DNA from: Patescibacteria group bacterium
GTDB taxonomy: Bacteria > Patescibacteriota > Patescibacteriia > 2-12-FULL-60-25
Length of the DNA stretch: 64,000 nt
Direction: 5' to 3'
NCBI GenBank assembly: GCA_028688515.1
Contig: JAQTXZ010000001.1
Span: 868,001-932,000 of the forward strand
Position 1 is the stretch's first letter. Each line of letters opens with the position of its first letter. A program made the translations under genes and the position numbers. The notes below the pieces were generated by a model. The model was not told the DNA's origin. It ran no database searches and saw only the letters and a program-made list of their open reading frames with translations. Of this stretch, positions 30,971 through 38,405 are shown piece by piece.

Positions 30971-32767
30971 ATGCAGCCGACTCCCCCGCTTCAGCTCGCC
31001 AAAGATATCTTAAAGGATGCTTCTGTTTTGGGTTGCGCGGATAGAATCGAGCTGACACGAGTTGCGCGCAAACATCTGAAGAACACCGCCTACGCCTTCC
31101 CGACTTCGCAGCAGCTTTGGGCTGCATATCGTGAGTTGGTGGAAGAAGGTTTTGTCCGCGATGAAAAACTGGAAAAAGCCATGCGCGTCAAAGACGTGCG
31201 GACTGACAGCGGCGTTGCGCCGATTACAGTTTTGACCAAGCCATTCCCCTGCCCAGGGCGCTGCGTTTATTGTCCGACCGAGGTCCGGATGCCGAAAAGT
31301 TATCTGTCGACGGAACCTGCCGCGGCGCGCGCTTTGAGTTTGAAGTTTGATCCGTATGAACAAGTGAAACAAAGAGTTGAAGTGCTGGAAAGAAACGGAC
31401 ATCGTGCAAATAAAATCGAACTGATAATAAAAGGCGGAACGTGGTCGGCGTACACGCAAGAATATCGCGAATGGTTTGTGATGAGATGTTTTGAAGCAGC
31501 GAACGAGCTCAACCCAAACTCACCCCCCGTCCCATCCGAACCGAGCCCTCATCCTCCATCTCCTTCTCCCACAAAAGCAGGAGAAGGAGGGCTTAAGGAA
31601 GCTCAAGACGCTAACGAGACGGCTGACTATCGGATTATCGGACTGACGATTGAGACAAGACCGGATTGGATCAAGACGCAAGAGGTTATTCACTTGCGCA
31701 AGTTGGGAGTGACGCGAGTTGAACTCGGTTTGCAAATAATTAACGACCGAGTCTTGAGTCTGACTAAGCGCGGCACAACTGTCGCCGACGCGGAACATGC
31801 GATCGCGTTATGCAAAACGGCGGGATTAAAAGTTGATGTGCACATCATGCCCGGGCAACCCGGCGCAAGCATAGAGGACGATCTGAAATCGTTTAGACTT
31901 TTATTCGACGATCCTAGATTCAGACCTGACATGGTAAAAATTTATCCCTGCGTTGTATTGCCTGATGCGGAACTTGCCGAATGGTCGGCGCGAGGAGAGT
32001 TTAAGCCGCTCGAAGGCCGCGATCTGATCGAACTGCTCATAAAGATGCAGACAATGGTTCCCCGTTATTGCCGCATTCCGCGAGTCATCCGCGATTTTCC
32101 AACCACAGGAATTTTGCAAGGCAACAAACAATCCAACTTGCGCGAAATGATGGACAGTGAGATGACGCGACGCGGACTAAAATGCGCATGTCTGCGCTGC
32201 AGAGAAGTCGGACATGTCGCCGGAGATCACACGCACGATAAAACGCAACTATTCGAAGAACGTTACGAAAATGCCGGCGGCACGGAAGTCTTTTTGTCGA
32301 TAGAAAATGAAAACCGAAGCGCGGTCTTTGGATTTTGCAGGATGCGGCTCCCCTCCCGCACCCCTCTGTCATCCTCGCGGATGCGGGGATCCAATATGAT
32401 AAAATATGTACAAATTGATTCTACTGGATCCCCGGGTCTTCGTCAGACTACGCCCGAGGCTGACAAAATAGAAACAAGGGAAAGGGAGCTGCTACATGAC
32501 GCTTTTCCGGTTCTACGCGACGCAGCCATCATCCGCGAGCTGCACACTTACGGCACTGCGTTAAACATTGATCAGTCAGACCCGGATGCGTCACAGCACA
32601 AAGGCTACGGACGCCTGCTGATGCAACGTGCGGAAGAGATTGCCGCCAAAGAAGGTTTTGACCATCTGGCTGTCATCAGCGGCATTGGCGTTCGCGAGTA
32701 CTACAAAATACTCGGCTATCGCGAGCAGGATGGATATATGACGAAGAAACTAACAACTAAAAACTGA
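30971..32767 (+). CDS. elp3: Elp3-like radical SAM/acetyltransferase with two repeat insertions
   Basis: Elp3 adds a carboxymethyl group to U34 of tRNA. The radical SAM domain carries the 4Fe-4S cysteines in KPFPCPGRCVYCPTE (about 93-102), then GGTWSAY, IETRPDW and VELGLQ. IRELHTYG, GYGRLLMQRAEEIA and VREYYKILGY form the C-terminal GNAT domain. Length is 598 against about 530 usual. The excess lies in a Pro/Ser stretch at about 185-210 (from a CTCCATCTCCTTCTCC hairpin) and a family D element at about 466-498 inside the GNAT fold. Divergent partner: Trm9-like gene. Confidence 0.92.
   Translation: MQPTPPLQLAKDILKDASVLGCADRIELTRVARKHLKNTAYAFPTSQQLWAAYRELVEEGFVRDEKLEKAMRVKDVRTDSGVAPITVLTKPFPCPGRCVYCPTEVRMPKSYLSTEPAAARALSLKFDPYEQVKQRVEVLERNGHRANKIELIIKGGTWSAYTQEYREWFVMRCFEAANELNPNSPPVPSEPSPHPPSPSPTKAGEGGLKEAQDANETADYRIIGLTIETRPDWIKTQEVIHLRKLGVTRVELGLQIINDRVLSLTKRGTTVADAEHAIALCKTAGLKVDVHIMPGQPGASIEDDLKSFRLLFDDPRFRPDMVKIYPCVVLPDAELAEWSARGEFKPLEGRDLIELLIKMQTMVPRYCRIPRVIRDFPTTGILQGNKQSNLREMMDSEMTRRGLKCACLRCREVGHVAGDHTHDKTQLFEERYENAGGTEVFLSIENENRSAVFGFCRMRLPSRTPLSSSRMRGSNMIKYVQIDSTGSPGLRQTTPEADKIETRERELLHDAFPVLRDAAIIRELHTYGTALNIDQSDPDASQHKGYGRLLMQRAEEIAAKEGFDHLAVISGIGVREYYKILGYREQDGYMTKKLTTKN
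31525..31600. repeat. In-frame hairpin repeat inside elp3
   Basis: CCTCCATCTCCTTCTCC...GGAGAAGGAGGG arms, translated as a PHPPSPSPTKAGEGG linker between radical SAM strands. Confidence 0.65.
32368..32464. repeat. Family D element inside elp3
   Basis: Full element: GTCATCCTCGCGGATGCGGGG... and TGGATCCCCGGGTCTTCG...CCCGAGGCTGAC. It is in frame and encodes SSSRMRGSN...STGSPGLR within the GNAT domain. Confidence 0.85.
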
Positions 32768-32820
32768 CAACTTACAAGAGCAACTTAGTAACTCTTGTTA
32801 GTTGTCAGTTGTTAGTCTTT
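32752..32820. repeat. AACTGACAAC palindrome between elp3 and proS
   Basis: CTAACAACTAAAAACTGACAAC and GTTAGTTGTCAGTTGTTAG arms; probably doubles as a bidirectional terminator for the convergent genes. Confidence 0.65.
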
Positions 32821-32821
32821 T

Positions 32822-34273
32822 TTAGTACGACTTCGCAAAAATCACCGCGGTATCTGCATCCTTGCCGCAATACAGACATTTTCCACTTCCTTCATTTGGC
32901 ATTTCAAAAGGAATGCATCGTATCGTTGCTTTTGTTTCTTCTTTGACTTTCGCTTCGCACTCCGCAGAACCGCACCAGTGCGCCAATACGAAATTACCTT
33001 CGAGCTTGTTCTTAAAGTCCTCGTAGTCTTTGACTGTGATCGTGCGTTCTTGACGAAAAGCCAATGCTTTTGCGTAAAGGCTGCTTTGAATTTGATCCAA
33101 CAAATCTTTAATAACGTCGATCAAACCTTCCTCAGTCAAGGTTTGTTTTTCGGATGTGTCGCGGCGGACTGCAACGACAGAACCTTTGACAATATCCTTT
33201 GGTCCGATTTCGACACGTACCGGCACGCCCTTCTTTTCCCATTCAAAAAACTTCGGCCCGGGACGCATATCACGTTTGTCAATCTTGACTCTGATGCCTT
33301 CAGCTCTTAACTGGTCAGCGATCTCTTGCGCTTTTGCCTGCGAAGCCTCAACTTCTTCCGGCGTTGCGCCGATTGGGATGATGACGACTTGATGCGGCGC
33401 AAGTTTTGGCGGCAAGACCAAACCTTTGTCATCGCTGTGCGCCATAATCAATCCGCCGATAAGACGCGTTGATACGCCCCAGCTCGTTTGCCAGCCGAAT
33501 TTTTCTTGGCTGTCCGCATCCAAAAATTTAACGCCGAACGCTTTTGCGAAATTCTGACCCAGCATGTGCGATGTACCCGCTTGCAGCGCCTTACCATCTC
33601 CCATCATGGCCTCGATGCAATACGTCCGAACAGCGCCTGCAAATCGCTCCGAGTCTGATTTTGTGCCGACAATGACGGGCATGGCCATAATATCTTCGGC
33701 AAAACTTCGATAAACCTCCAACATCTGTTTTGCAAAATCATCGGCCTCATCCTCTGTTGCATGCACCGTGTGACCCTCTTGCCACAAGAATTCCGTTGTG
33801 CGCAAAAATAAACGCGTGCGCATTTCCCAACGCACGATATTCGCCCATTGGTTGATGAGTAAAGGCAAATCGCGATACGACTGAATCCAGCGCGAAAAAA
33901 CGTCGTACATAATCGTCTCCGAAGTGGGGCGGACAACGAGCGGCTCATCGAGTTTCTCACCACCGGCGTGAGTGACGACGGCCACTTCCGGCGCAAAGCC
34001 CTCAACGTGTTTGGCCTCGCGCTTTAAAAAACTCTCTGGAATAAATAAAGGAAAATAGGCGTTCTGAACGTCTTTCGCCTTGAATCTGGCATCCAAATCC
34101 TTTTGCATCAGCTCCCAAATGGCATAGCCATATGGCTTGATAACCATGCATCCGCGAACGGGAGAGTGCTCGGCCATCTCGGCCTGTTCCACAATATCCT
34201 GATACCACTCGGAGTAATCCTTAGCGCGGGGCGTAATCGCTTTTTGGGCGGCTTTATCCAATTTTTCGCTCAT
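32822..34273 (-). CDS. proS: Prolyl-tRNA synthetase, archaeal/eukaryotic type
   Basis: The 483-residue class II synthetase starts [41 protein letters not shown] and [12 protein letters not shown] are typical of the archaeal-type ProRS without the bacterial editing insertion. RPTSETIMY (motif 2 region), [12 protein letters not shown] and the motif 3 [20 protein letters not shown] are intact. The C-terminal zinc-like domain has [10 protein letters not shown] and [12 protein letters not shown]. Normal length for this type. Confidence 0.95.
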   Translation of the reverse strand: MSEKLDKAAQKAITPRAKDYSEWYQDIVEQAEMAEHSPVRGCMVIKPYGYAIWELMQKDLDARFKAKDVQNAYFPLFIPESFLKREAKHVEGFAPEVAVVTHAGGEKLDEPLVVRPTSETIMYDVFSRWIQSYRDLPLLINQWANIVRWEMRTRLFLRTTEFLWQEGHTVHATEDEADDFAKQMLEVYRSFAEDIMAMPVIVGTKSDSERFAGAVRTYCIEAMMGDGKALQAGTSHMLGQNFAKAFGVKFLDADSQEKFGWQTSWGVSTRLIGGLIMAHSDDKGLVLPPKLAPHQVVIIPIGATPEEVEASQAKAQEIADQLRAEGIRVKIDKRDMRPGPKFFEWEKKGVPVRVEIGPKDIVKGSVVAVRRDTSEKQTLTEEGLIDVIKDLLDQIQSSLYAKALAFRQERTITVKDYEDFKNKLEGNFVLAHWCGSAECEAKVKEETKATIRCIPFEMPNEGSGKCLYCGKDADTAVIFAKSY

Positions 34274-34304
34274 AATGCAACCATTTGTATCATTTGCGCC
34301 GCAT

Positions 34305-34376
34305 CTTGCCAAGCTCGTTAAATTGTCTTAATATATGCCCGTCGGATAAAACATAGGTGTTGGGCGAGTGGCGGAA
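34305..34376 (+). repeat. Left direct repeat of the DGR island (tRNA-Leu promoter and 5' end)
   Basis: 72 bp matching 36755-36826 at 65 positions with no gaps. It spans the tRNA promoter and the first 15 nt of the tRNA. Exactly 2450 bp separate the two copies. Confidence 0.85.
34306..34334 (+). promoter_or_regulatory. tRNA-Leu promoter
   Basis: TTGCCA, 17-bp spacer, TAATAT. The right-hand duplicate of this promoter (36756-36784) is also intact. Confidence 0.7.
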
Positions 34377-34448
34377 CTGGTAGACGCACAGGACTCAAAA
34401 TCCTGCGGCCGCAAGGTCATGAGGGTTCGACCCCCTCCCCGCCCACCA
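34362..34448 (+). tRNA. tRNA-Leu (anticodon CAA)
   Basis: 87 nt with a long variable arm (GCGGCCGCAAGGTC region). The anticodon loop CTCAAAA lies between CAGGA and TCCTG; GGTTCGACC T-loop; encoded CCA. One A-C mismatch in the acceptor stem. Confidence 0.93.
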
Positions 34449-34449
34449 T

Positions 34450-34475
34450 AAAAGACGGCTTCGGCCGTCTTTTTG
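34450..34475 (+). terminator. Terminator after tRNA-Leu
   Basis: GACGGC, loop TTCG, GCCGTC, TTTTTG. Confidence 0.9.
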
Positions 34476-34483
34476 TTTTTACT

Positions 34484-34936
34484 CTACGTATCATCTGTAT
34501 TGAAGTTTAGTATTTTAACGATAACAACCAACAGAGAGCGGTCGTGCGACAAGAAAACAAAGTCATCTGCATAACGGACATAATACTTCCTTCGTAGATC
34601 ATGCTTCACGAACTGATCAAACTCGTTCATGTAGATGTTGGCAAAAAGTTGAGAAGTGAGGTTGCCGAGCGGGATCCCTTTTCCTACCCTTGTCTCAAAA
34701 CTCCTGATAACATTTTCAAGCAGGATTAGCAAGCGTGGATTTGTGGTGTGACTATGCAAAATACCGATCAAGATGTCATGGTCTATGCTCGCAAAAAACT
34801 TTCGAATATCACATTTCAAAACCCAACAGGTTCGTGAATTATTTCGGCTGACTTTTCTTGCGATGCTCTCTTGTCATGCCTCACACAAATTTTCCATGGA
34901 CGAGACTTCTTCAAACGAAACAGTACATAATTTCAT
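34484..34936 (-). pseudogene. DGR-type reverse transcriptase remnant
   Basis: On the minus strand, about 115 codons encode SRNNSRTCWVLKCDIRKFF, SIDHDIL, GIPLGNLTSQLFANIY and YVRYADDFVFL. These are RT motifs 2-5, including the catalytic YADD. PLGNLTSQ fits the (I/V/L)GxxxSQ form of motif 4 that marks DGR RTs. Upstream the frame has a TGA (34876-34874) after ...MENLCEA. The preceding SFEEVSSMENLCEA resembles an RT N-terminus, but motif 1 is absent. Downstream the protein stops right after SLLVVIVKIL, losing the thumb. About half of a normal RT is missing, so it should be inactive unless completed in trans. Confidence 0.85.
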
Positions 34937-34971
34937 ATCATTAATTCATAATTCGTAATTTTTAATTCCTT

Positions 34972-35446
34972 ATGAGGATACCCCCCGCAATCAATCACAT
35001 CAAATTTTCCCGTCTTGCAAAAGGTGGTAGATGTTTACAAAATCTGGCATGCACACTACTCAAATTTTCCTCGCCTCTCTAAATTTGCGCTCGGTGCGAA
35101 GATCGACTCGCTATTCACTGACGTAATCGAGCTGATTTTTCTTGCCGGCTACGCCGGAGCTGATCAAAAATACACATTCGTCGTAAGAGCTTCTACGAAG
35201 CTAGATCTTCTCAAATTTTTCATGCAGGCTGCGTGGGAAATGCGCTGCATCGACCAGAAAAAATATGCGGCACTCACCACTCCTCTGAATGAGATCGGTA
35301 AAGATATCGGCAGTTGGCAAAAATACCTTCAAACAAAACAACCCCATCCAAAGGATAGGGGTTGTTTGAAAAAACTTGAAGAGATTTGCGCACGGCGAGG
35401 AAACGGTAGTTGTCGTTCCAGTCGTTGTCGATCCAGTTCAGGTTGA
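34972..35446 (+). CDS. avd: Avd-like accessory protein of the DGR (four-helix bundle)
   Basis: The core FPVLQKVVDVYKIWHAHY...LSKFALGAKIDSLFTDVIELI...KLDLLKFFMQAAWEM...LNEIGKDIGSWQKYL has the four amphipathic helices of Avd, the basic protein that binds the RT and template RNA. The family similarity begins upstream of the first usable start (TTG 35015). ATG 34972 is out of frame by one base at a C6 tract (34981-34986), so a frameshift or sequencing error there is likely. The domain ends near 35330, but the frame stays open through the template repeat to 35446. It is on the opposite strand from the RT and target, which is unusual. Confidence 0.75.
35336..35367. terminator. Strong hairpin next to the template repeat
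   Basis: AAACAACCCC pairs with GGGGTTGTTT, with ATCC/GGAT inside. On the minus strand it is followed by TGTTTTGTTT, so it can terminate the template RNA 20 nt past its 3' end. Confidence 0.75.
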
Positions 35447-35482
35447 GGTTTCGGCCGTTGTCATCGTTCCACAAATACGCGA
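35386..35482 (-). repeat. DGR template repeat (TR)
   Basis: 97 bp aligned without gaps to 35882-35978 (offset 496). There are 14 mismatches. Twelve are at TR adenines (plus-strand T at 35407, 35413, 35416, 35417, 35426, 35438, 35450, 35458, 35459, 35461, 35464 and 35468). Two non-adenine changes (35391, 35394) lie at the 3' end. Read as codons it would give an Asn-rich stretch (NDDNGRNLNLN), i.e. many AAC codons, the form that allows wide diversification. Confidence 0.95.
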
Positions 35483-35877
35483 ACCCTCCACGTTCGTCTC
35501 GGAGCCGAGAGGACCGTATCGAAAGCCATCTTGATCACCACCACTTGAATAATCTCGTGGTTGAATTTTATTTGGGGCGTTTAGCCCGCCAGCTTTCGAC
35601 ACCAAGTATCTTCAGTTTATGGACAAACCGACGCACGCTGCCGACCGGCGTACCGCCCGACATTTTGACAAACGGATCCGTCCAGATTTCGACCGCCTGC
35701 AACCGTAATCGCAATCTGTTTCGTCTACTATCCGAAGTGAATTATACAAAATAAAAGCGACACTGCCCAGTGTACGAGCATCCAAGTTGCGGATTTCGTA
35801 CACCGGACAGGGTCCAGAGCAAATGGCCCAAGTGTCCCAGAGCCTTTTTAAGGGCAGAGTGACCGAGGGTCCAAGTA
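35483..35877. other. Spacer between TR and target gene
   Basis: No complete gene. Similarity to the target gene continues about 30 bp past the TR (LGSETNV versus LGSGTDV) but is shifted by a 10-nt gap. A minus-strand TATAAT (35746-35741) could start the template RNA. A stem CCGGTGTACGA / TCGTACACTGG (about 35769-35809) lies downstream of the target stop. A ~55-codon open stretch ending in ...GSVRRFVHKLKILGVES at about 35570 may be a remnant gene. Confidence 0.5.
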
Positions 35878-36453
35878 CTACTTGCGGACAGCGAGGAAAC
35901 GGCAGTTGCCGAGCCAGTCGTCGTCGATCCAGTGCAGGTTGAGGTGTCGGCCGAGGCCACCGTACCACAAATACGCGACGCGGCGGCGACCCCGCACGTC
36001 CGTACCGGAGCCGAGAGCGACGATCGGGTGCTTCCGCTGCTCGTCGGGGTACTTCTCGTCGAAACCGAGGAGCTCCTCGTAGAGCGCGGGCCGGAGTCGC
36101 TTGCGGTCAAACTCGGCGAGCACCTCGTCGGTCGACGCGTAGCGGTCCATGTGGACGTACTCGAAGGCGACCTCGCGGTTCTCCTTGGAGACGGTCTTGC
36201 AGCGCTCGATCGGATCGAAGCGCGTGGCTTGGTAGTCGGGGTTTACGTAGGCCGGGAACCGGCGCTTCAACTCCTCTAACTCGGGCTGGAGGTAGACGAC
36301 CGGAGCCGAGAACGCCGTGCTGCCGCCGGCCGTGGCCAGACGGTAGATGGCCACGAAAGGATACACCTTCTCGCGGACCACACCTATCATCGCGCTCACG
36401 AAATCAATGAAGGATTCCGCGCCCTCGATCTCGGAAACATTTCGCTTCGCCAT
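35878..36453 (-). CDS. DGR target protein (variable lectin-fold C-terminus)
   Basis: The 191-residue protein starts MAKRNVSEIEGAESFI with a GAGGTG site. The N-terminal 130 residues are not recognised. The C-terminus, VALGSGTDVRGRRRVAYLWYGGLG...CRFLAVRK, has the YLWYG and FLAVRK strands typical of C-type-lectin (formylglycine-enzyme-like) DGR targets. The variable repeat forms the last 32 codons and stops 1 codon past it. No signal peptide is visible, so a role inside the cell or export by an unknown route must be considered. Confidence 0.88.
   Translation of the reverse strand: MAKRNVSEIEGAESFIDFVSAMIGVVREKVYPFVAIYRLATAGGSTAFSAPVVYLQPELEELKRRFPAYVNPDYQATRFDPIERCKTVSKENREVAFEYVHMDRYASTDEVLAEFDRKRLRPALYEELLGFDEKYPDEQRKHPIVALGSGTDVRGRRRVAYLWYGGLGRHLNLHWIDDDWLGNCRFLAVRK
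35882..35978 (-). repeat. DGR variable repeat (VR)
   Basis: Counterpart of the TR. Every mismatch within the core corresponds to an adenine in the TR (to G five times, C four times, T three times). The two 3' non-adenine mismatches fit the IMH/IMH* boundary difference of known DGRs. Confidence 0.95.
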
Positions 36454-36616
36454 GACACACCTCGTTAGCTTGGCTCGCCCCTCATCCCAGCATGATTGCG
36501 GGACCCCGGGCTTACCGTTCCGTTCGTTTCTCTGCGTAAGTAAACACTTGGATGTAAGGTCCAGTACCGTAGTCTGCCAGCCCGCCTGCGTACGAAGTTT
36601 GCGGCGGGAATAAAAG

Positions 36617-36645
36617 AAGATATCACAAAAAAGCCCTTTTGTCAA
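36617..36645 (-). promoter_or_regulatory. Sigma-70 promoter of the DGR target gene
   Basis: TTGACA (36645-36640), 17-bp spacer, TATCTT (36622-36617). Leader of about 155 nt; no gene seen in 36454-36754. Confidence 0.75.
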
Positions 36646-36754
36646 GGGATAAATAGCGAAATTTGGCTAATTTGAGTTAAATAATTAACATTGAACAGAA
36701 AGGCTAATTAATGAATTCCTCCATTATGAACACACCTCATAAATACTCCTTATA

Positions 36755-36826
36755 CTTGCCAAGCTTATTAAAATGTCTTAATATATGGCCGTCGGATAAA
36801 ACATAAATGTCGGGCGAGTGGCGGAA
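36755..36826 (+). repeat. Right direct repeat of the DGR island
   Basis: Copy of 34305-34376. It contains an intact TTGCCA-N17-TAATAT promoter and 15 nt of tRNA-Leu (GGGCGAGTGGCGGAA), after which similarity stops. Confidence 0.85.
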
Positions 36827-36884
36827 AGTGTGTTTTATCTTGATTGAATAAAGTATTGATCCATGTTGCACAATAACCGCATAA

Positions 36885-36980
36885 AAACCTGGTCAGGTTT
36901 TATCAAAAACGCCCGTTAAATTAACCGATAGGCGTTGGGAATTTTTGCATTCCATCCACCTATCGGGTGGGTTTTTTATT
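36885..36980 (+). promoter_or_regulatory. Structured leader, candidate riboswitch or attenuator of yhhQ
   Basis: Hairpins in order: AAAACC-tggtca-GGTTTT, AACGCC...GGCGTT (36908-36936), and a terminator CCACC-tatcg-GGTGG-TTTTTT (36956-36977). CCGATAGG (36925-36932) is fully complementary to CCTATCGG (36959-36966), so an antiterminator can form that excludes both later stems. This is the layout of a transcriptional on/off switch. I could not match it to a known preQ1 class. Confidence 0.6.
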
Positions 36981-37000
36981 TTATTCATTTAATTAAAACT

Positions 37001-37654
37001 ATGATTCAAATGTCTGAAAAATCTCTAAAAAAATTACTGATCGCACTTGCGGTCTATTTAACATCGCTGTTTGCGGCCAATACGCTCGGCCTTAAAATCA
37101 TGCCATTCATCTTTGGTTCTCATCTTTCCGTGGGCGTATTTTCTTTTCCCGTGGTCTTTCTGATGACCGACGTTATCGGCGAAACGTACGGTAAACGTGT
37201 GGCCAAACTTTTTGTTTTGGCAGGTTTTATCAGCACGGCTTTATTCATCTTGTACTCTTTCCTATCACTTGCCATGCCATGGTCATCCGACGGTGAATGG
37301 GCCAGGCAGGGCTATAATCAAATCTTTGGCATCTCGACGCGTATCGCGGTTGCTTCGCTTACGGCCTTTATCATTGCCGAATATCAAGACGTTATTGCAT
37401 TTTTCTTTTTCCGCGACAAACTGGGTACAAAAAACTTTTGGCTGCGTTCCAATCTCTCCAATCTCTGGTCGCAGCTGCTTGACACCGTCATCTTTATGAC
37501 GATCGCATTTGCCGGAATATATCCGACGCGAGTTCTAATCAGCATCATCATCACTTGGTGGCTGTATAAAGTCGTCATGGGCCTGCTCTACACGCCGCTC
37601 TCGTATATTGGCCTGCGCCTACTTCGTCAAAAACCTGACTTAACTCAAAACTAA
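37001..37654 (+). CDS. yhhQ: Queuosine precursor transporter, YhhQ (VUT) family
   Basis: The 217-residue protein has about six membrane helices and the family helix PVVFLMTDVIGETYGKRVAK, followed by NLWSQLLDTVIF. YhhQ proteins import queuine-type precursors (preQ0/preQ1) for tRNA modification. No queuosine synthesis gene is visible here, so the cell may salvage the base. The long structured leader upstream fits regulation by such a ligand. CofE-like gene follows 6 bp downstream, so they form an operon. Starts at ATG 37001, or 37010. Confidence 0.88.
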   Translation: MIQMSEKSLKKLLIALAVYLTSLFAANTLGLKIMPFIFGSHLSVGVFSFPVVFLMTDVIGETYGKRVAKLFVLAGFISTALFILYSFLSLAMPWSSDGEWARQGYNQIFGISTRIAVASLTAFIIAEYQDVIAFFFFRDKLGTKNFWLRSNLSNLWSQLLDTVIFMTIAFAGIYPTRVLISIIITWWLYKVVMGLLYTPLSYIGLRLLRQKPDLTQN

Positions 37655-37660
37655 ATTCAT

Positions 37661-38377
37661 ATGATTGTTAAACCCATTAAAACCCGCATATTCAAAGAGG
37701 GCGAAGACCTTTTGAAATTTATCGCTCGCTATTTTAAAAAGATACCTGAGCGCTCGGTAATTGTCGTCACTTCAAAAATCGTCGCGCTGTCCGAAAGACG
37801 AACGGCAATCATTGAAAACGCAAAGACAAAAGAGAGGCTGATCAAGGCGGAAAGCGATTTTGCGATTCCGACAAAATATGTCTGGCTAACTGTCAAAGAC
37901 AACATGGCAATGGCCTCGGCCGGCATTGACGAATCGAATGCCAACGGCAAATTAATTTTATTGCCCAAAGACTCATACGCGACTGCCGAACGGTTGTGCG
38001 GACAACTGAAAAAAAGATACAAGCTCAAAAATCTTGGCATCCTGATAACCGACAGCCGCACCATGCCTTTTAGAGCTGGCATAACAGGCGTTTCTTTGGG
38101 GTACGCGGGATTTGAAGGCGTTATCGACTATCGTGAAACGCCGGATCTTTTTGGCAGAAAATTCCATTTTTCCAGAACCGACGTTGCGGACGGCTTAGCC
38201 GCAGCCGCCGTGCTCGTTATGGGTGAAGGACGCGAACGCCAACCCCTCGCTATAATCTCCGACGCTCCAATCAAATTTTGCAAAACGATAAAACACAACG
38301 AACTCGATATCGACATTCGAGACGATATGTATCGACCGTTGTTTGAAAAATTACCAAAACCAAAAAACCGACTCTGA
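37661..38377 (+). CDS. CofE-like gamma-glutamate ligase
   Basis: The 238-residue protein resembles coenzyme F420-0:L-glutamate ligase: VIVVTSKIVALSERR, ITDSRTMPFRAGITGVSLGYAGF and MGEGRERQPLAI. No other F420 gene is here and CPR bacteria are not known to make F420. In such genomes the family is usually called a putative folate gamma-glutamate ligase. It lies in an operon with yhhQ, so a link to pterin or deazapurine metabolism is a fair inference, not shown. Confidence 0.82.
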   Translation: MIVKPIKTRIFKEGEDLLKFIARYFKKIPERSVIVVTSKIVALSERRTAIIENAKTKERLIKAESDFAIPTKYVWLTVKDNMAMASAGIDESNANGKLILLPKDSYATAERLCGQLKKRYKLKNLGILITDSRTMPFRAGITGVSLGYAGFEGVIDYRETPDLFGRKFHFSRTDVADGLAAAAVLVMGEGRERQPLAIISDAPIKFCKTIKHNELDIDIRDDMYRPLFEKLPKPKNRL

Positions 38378-38405
38378 TCGGTTTTTATGCTGTGCCGCTA
38401 TGCGC

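Noticed and set aside
34874-34876. TGA inside the RT remnant as a recoded Gly or Trp codon
   Set aside because: TGA is the natural stop of ddl, the C39-like gene and others here, so it is a stop; the RT also lacks both ends.
35274-35474. Minus-strand ORF (MWNDDNGRNL...) as a second DGR target gene
   Set aside because: It lacks a proper start, is antisense to avd beyond the repeat, and its Asn-rich segment is the template repeat itself.
36908-36978. Known preQ1 riboswitch upstream of yhhQ
   Set aside because: The short preQ1-I pattern with its A-rich tail and the class II/III layouts could not be recognised; kept only as an unnamed switch candidate.
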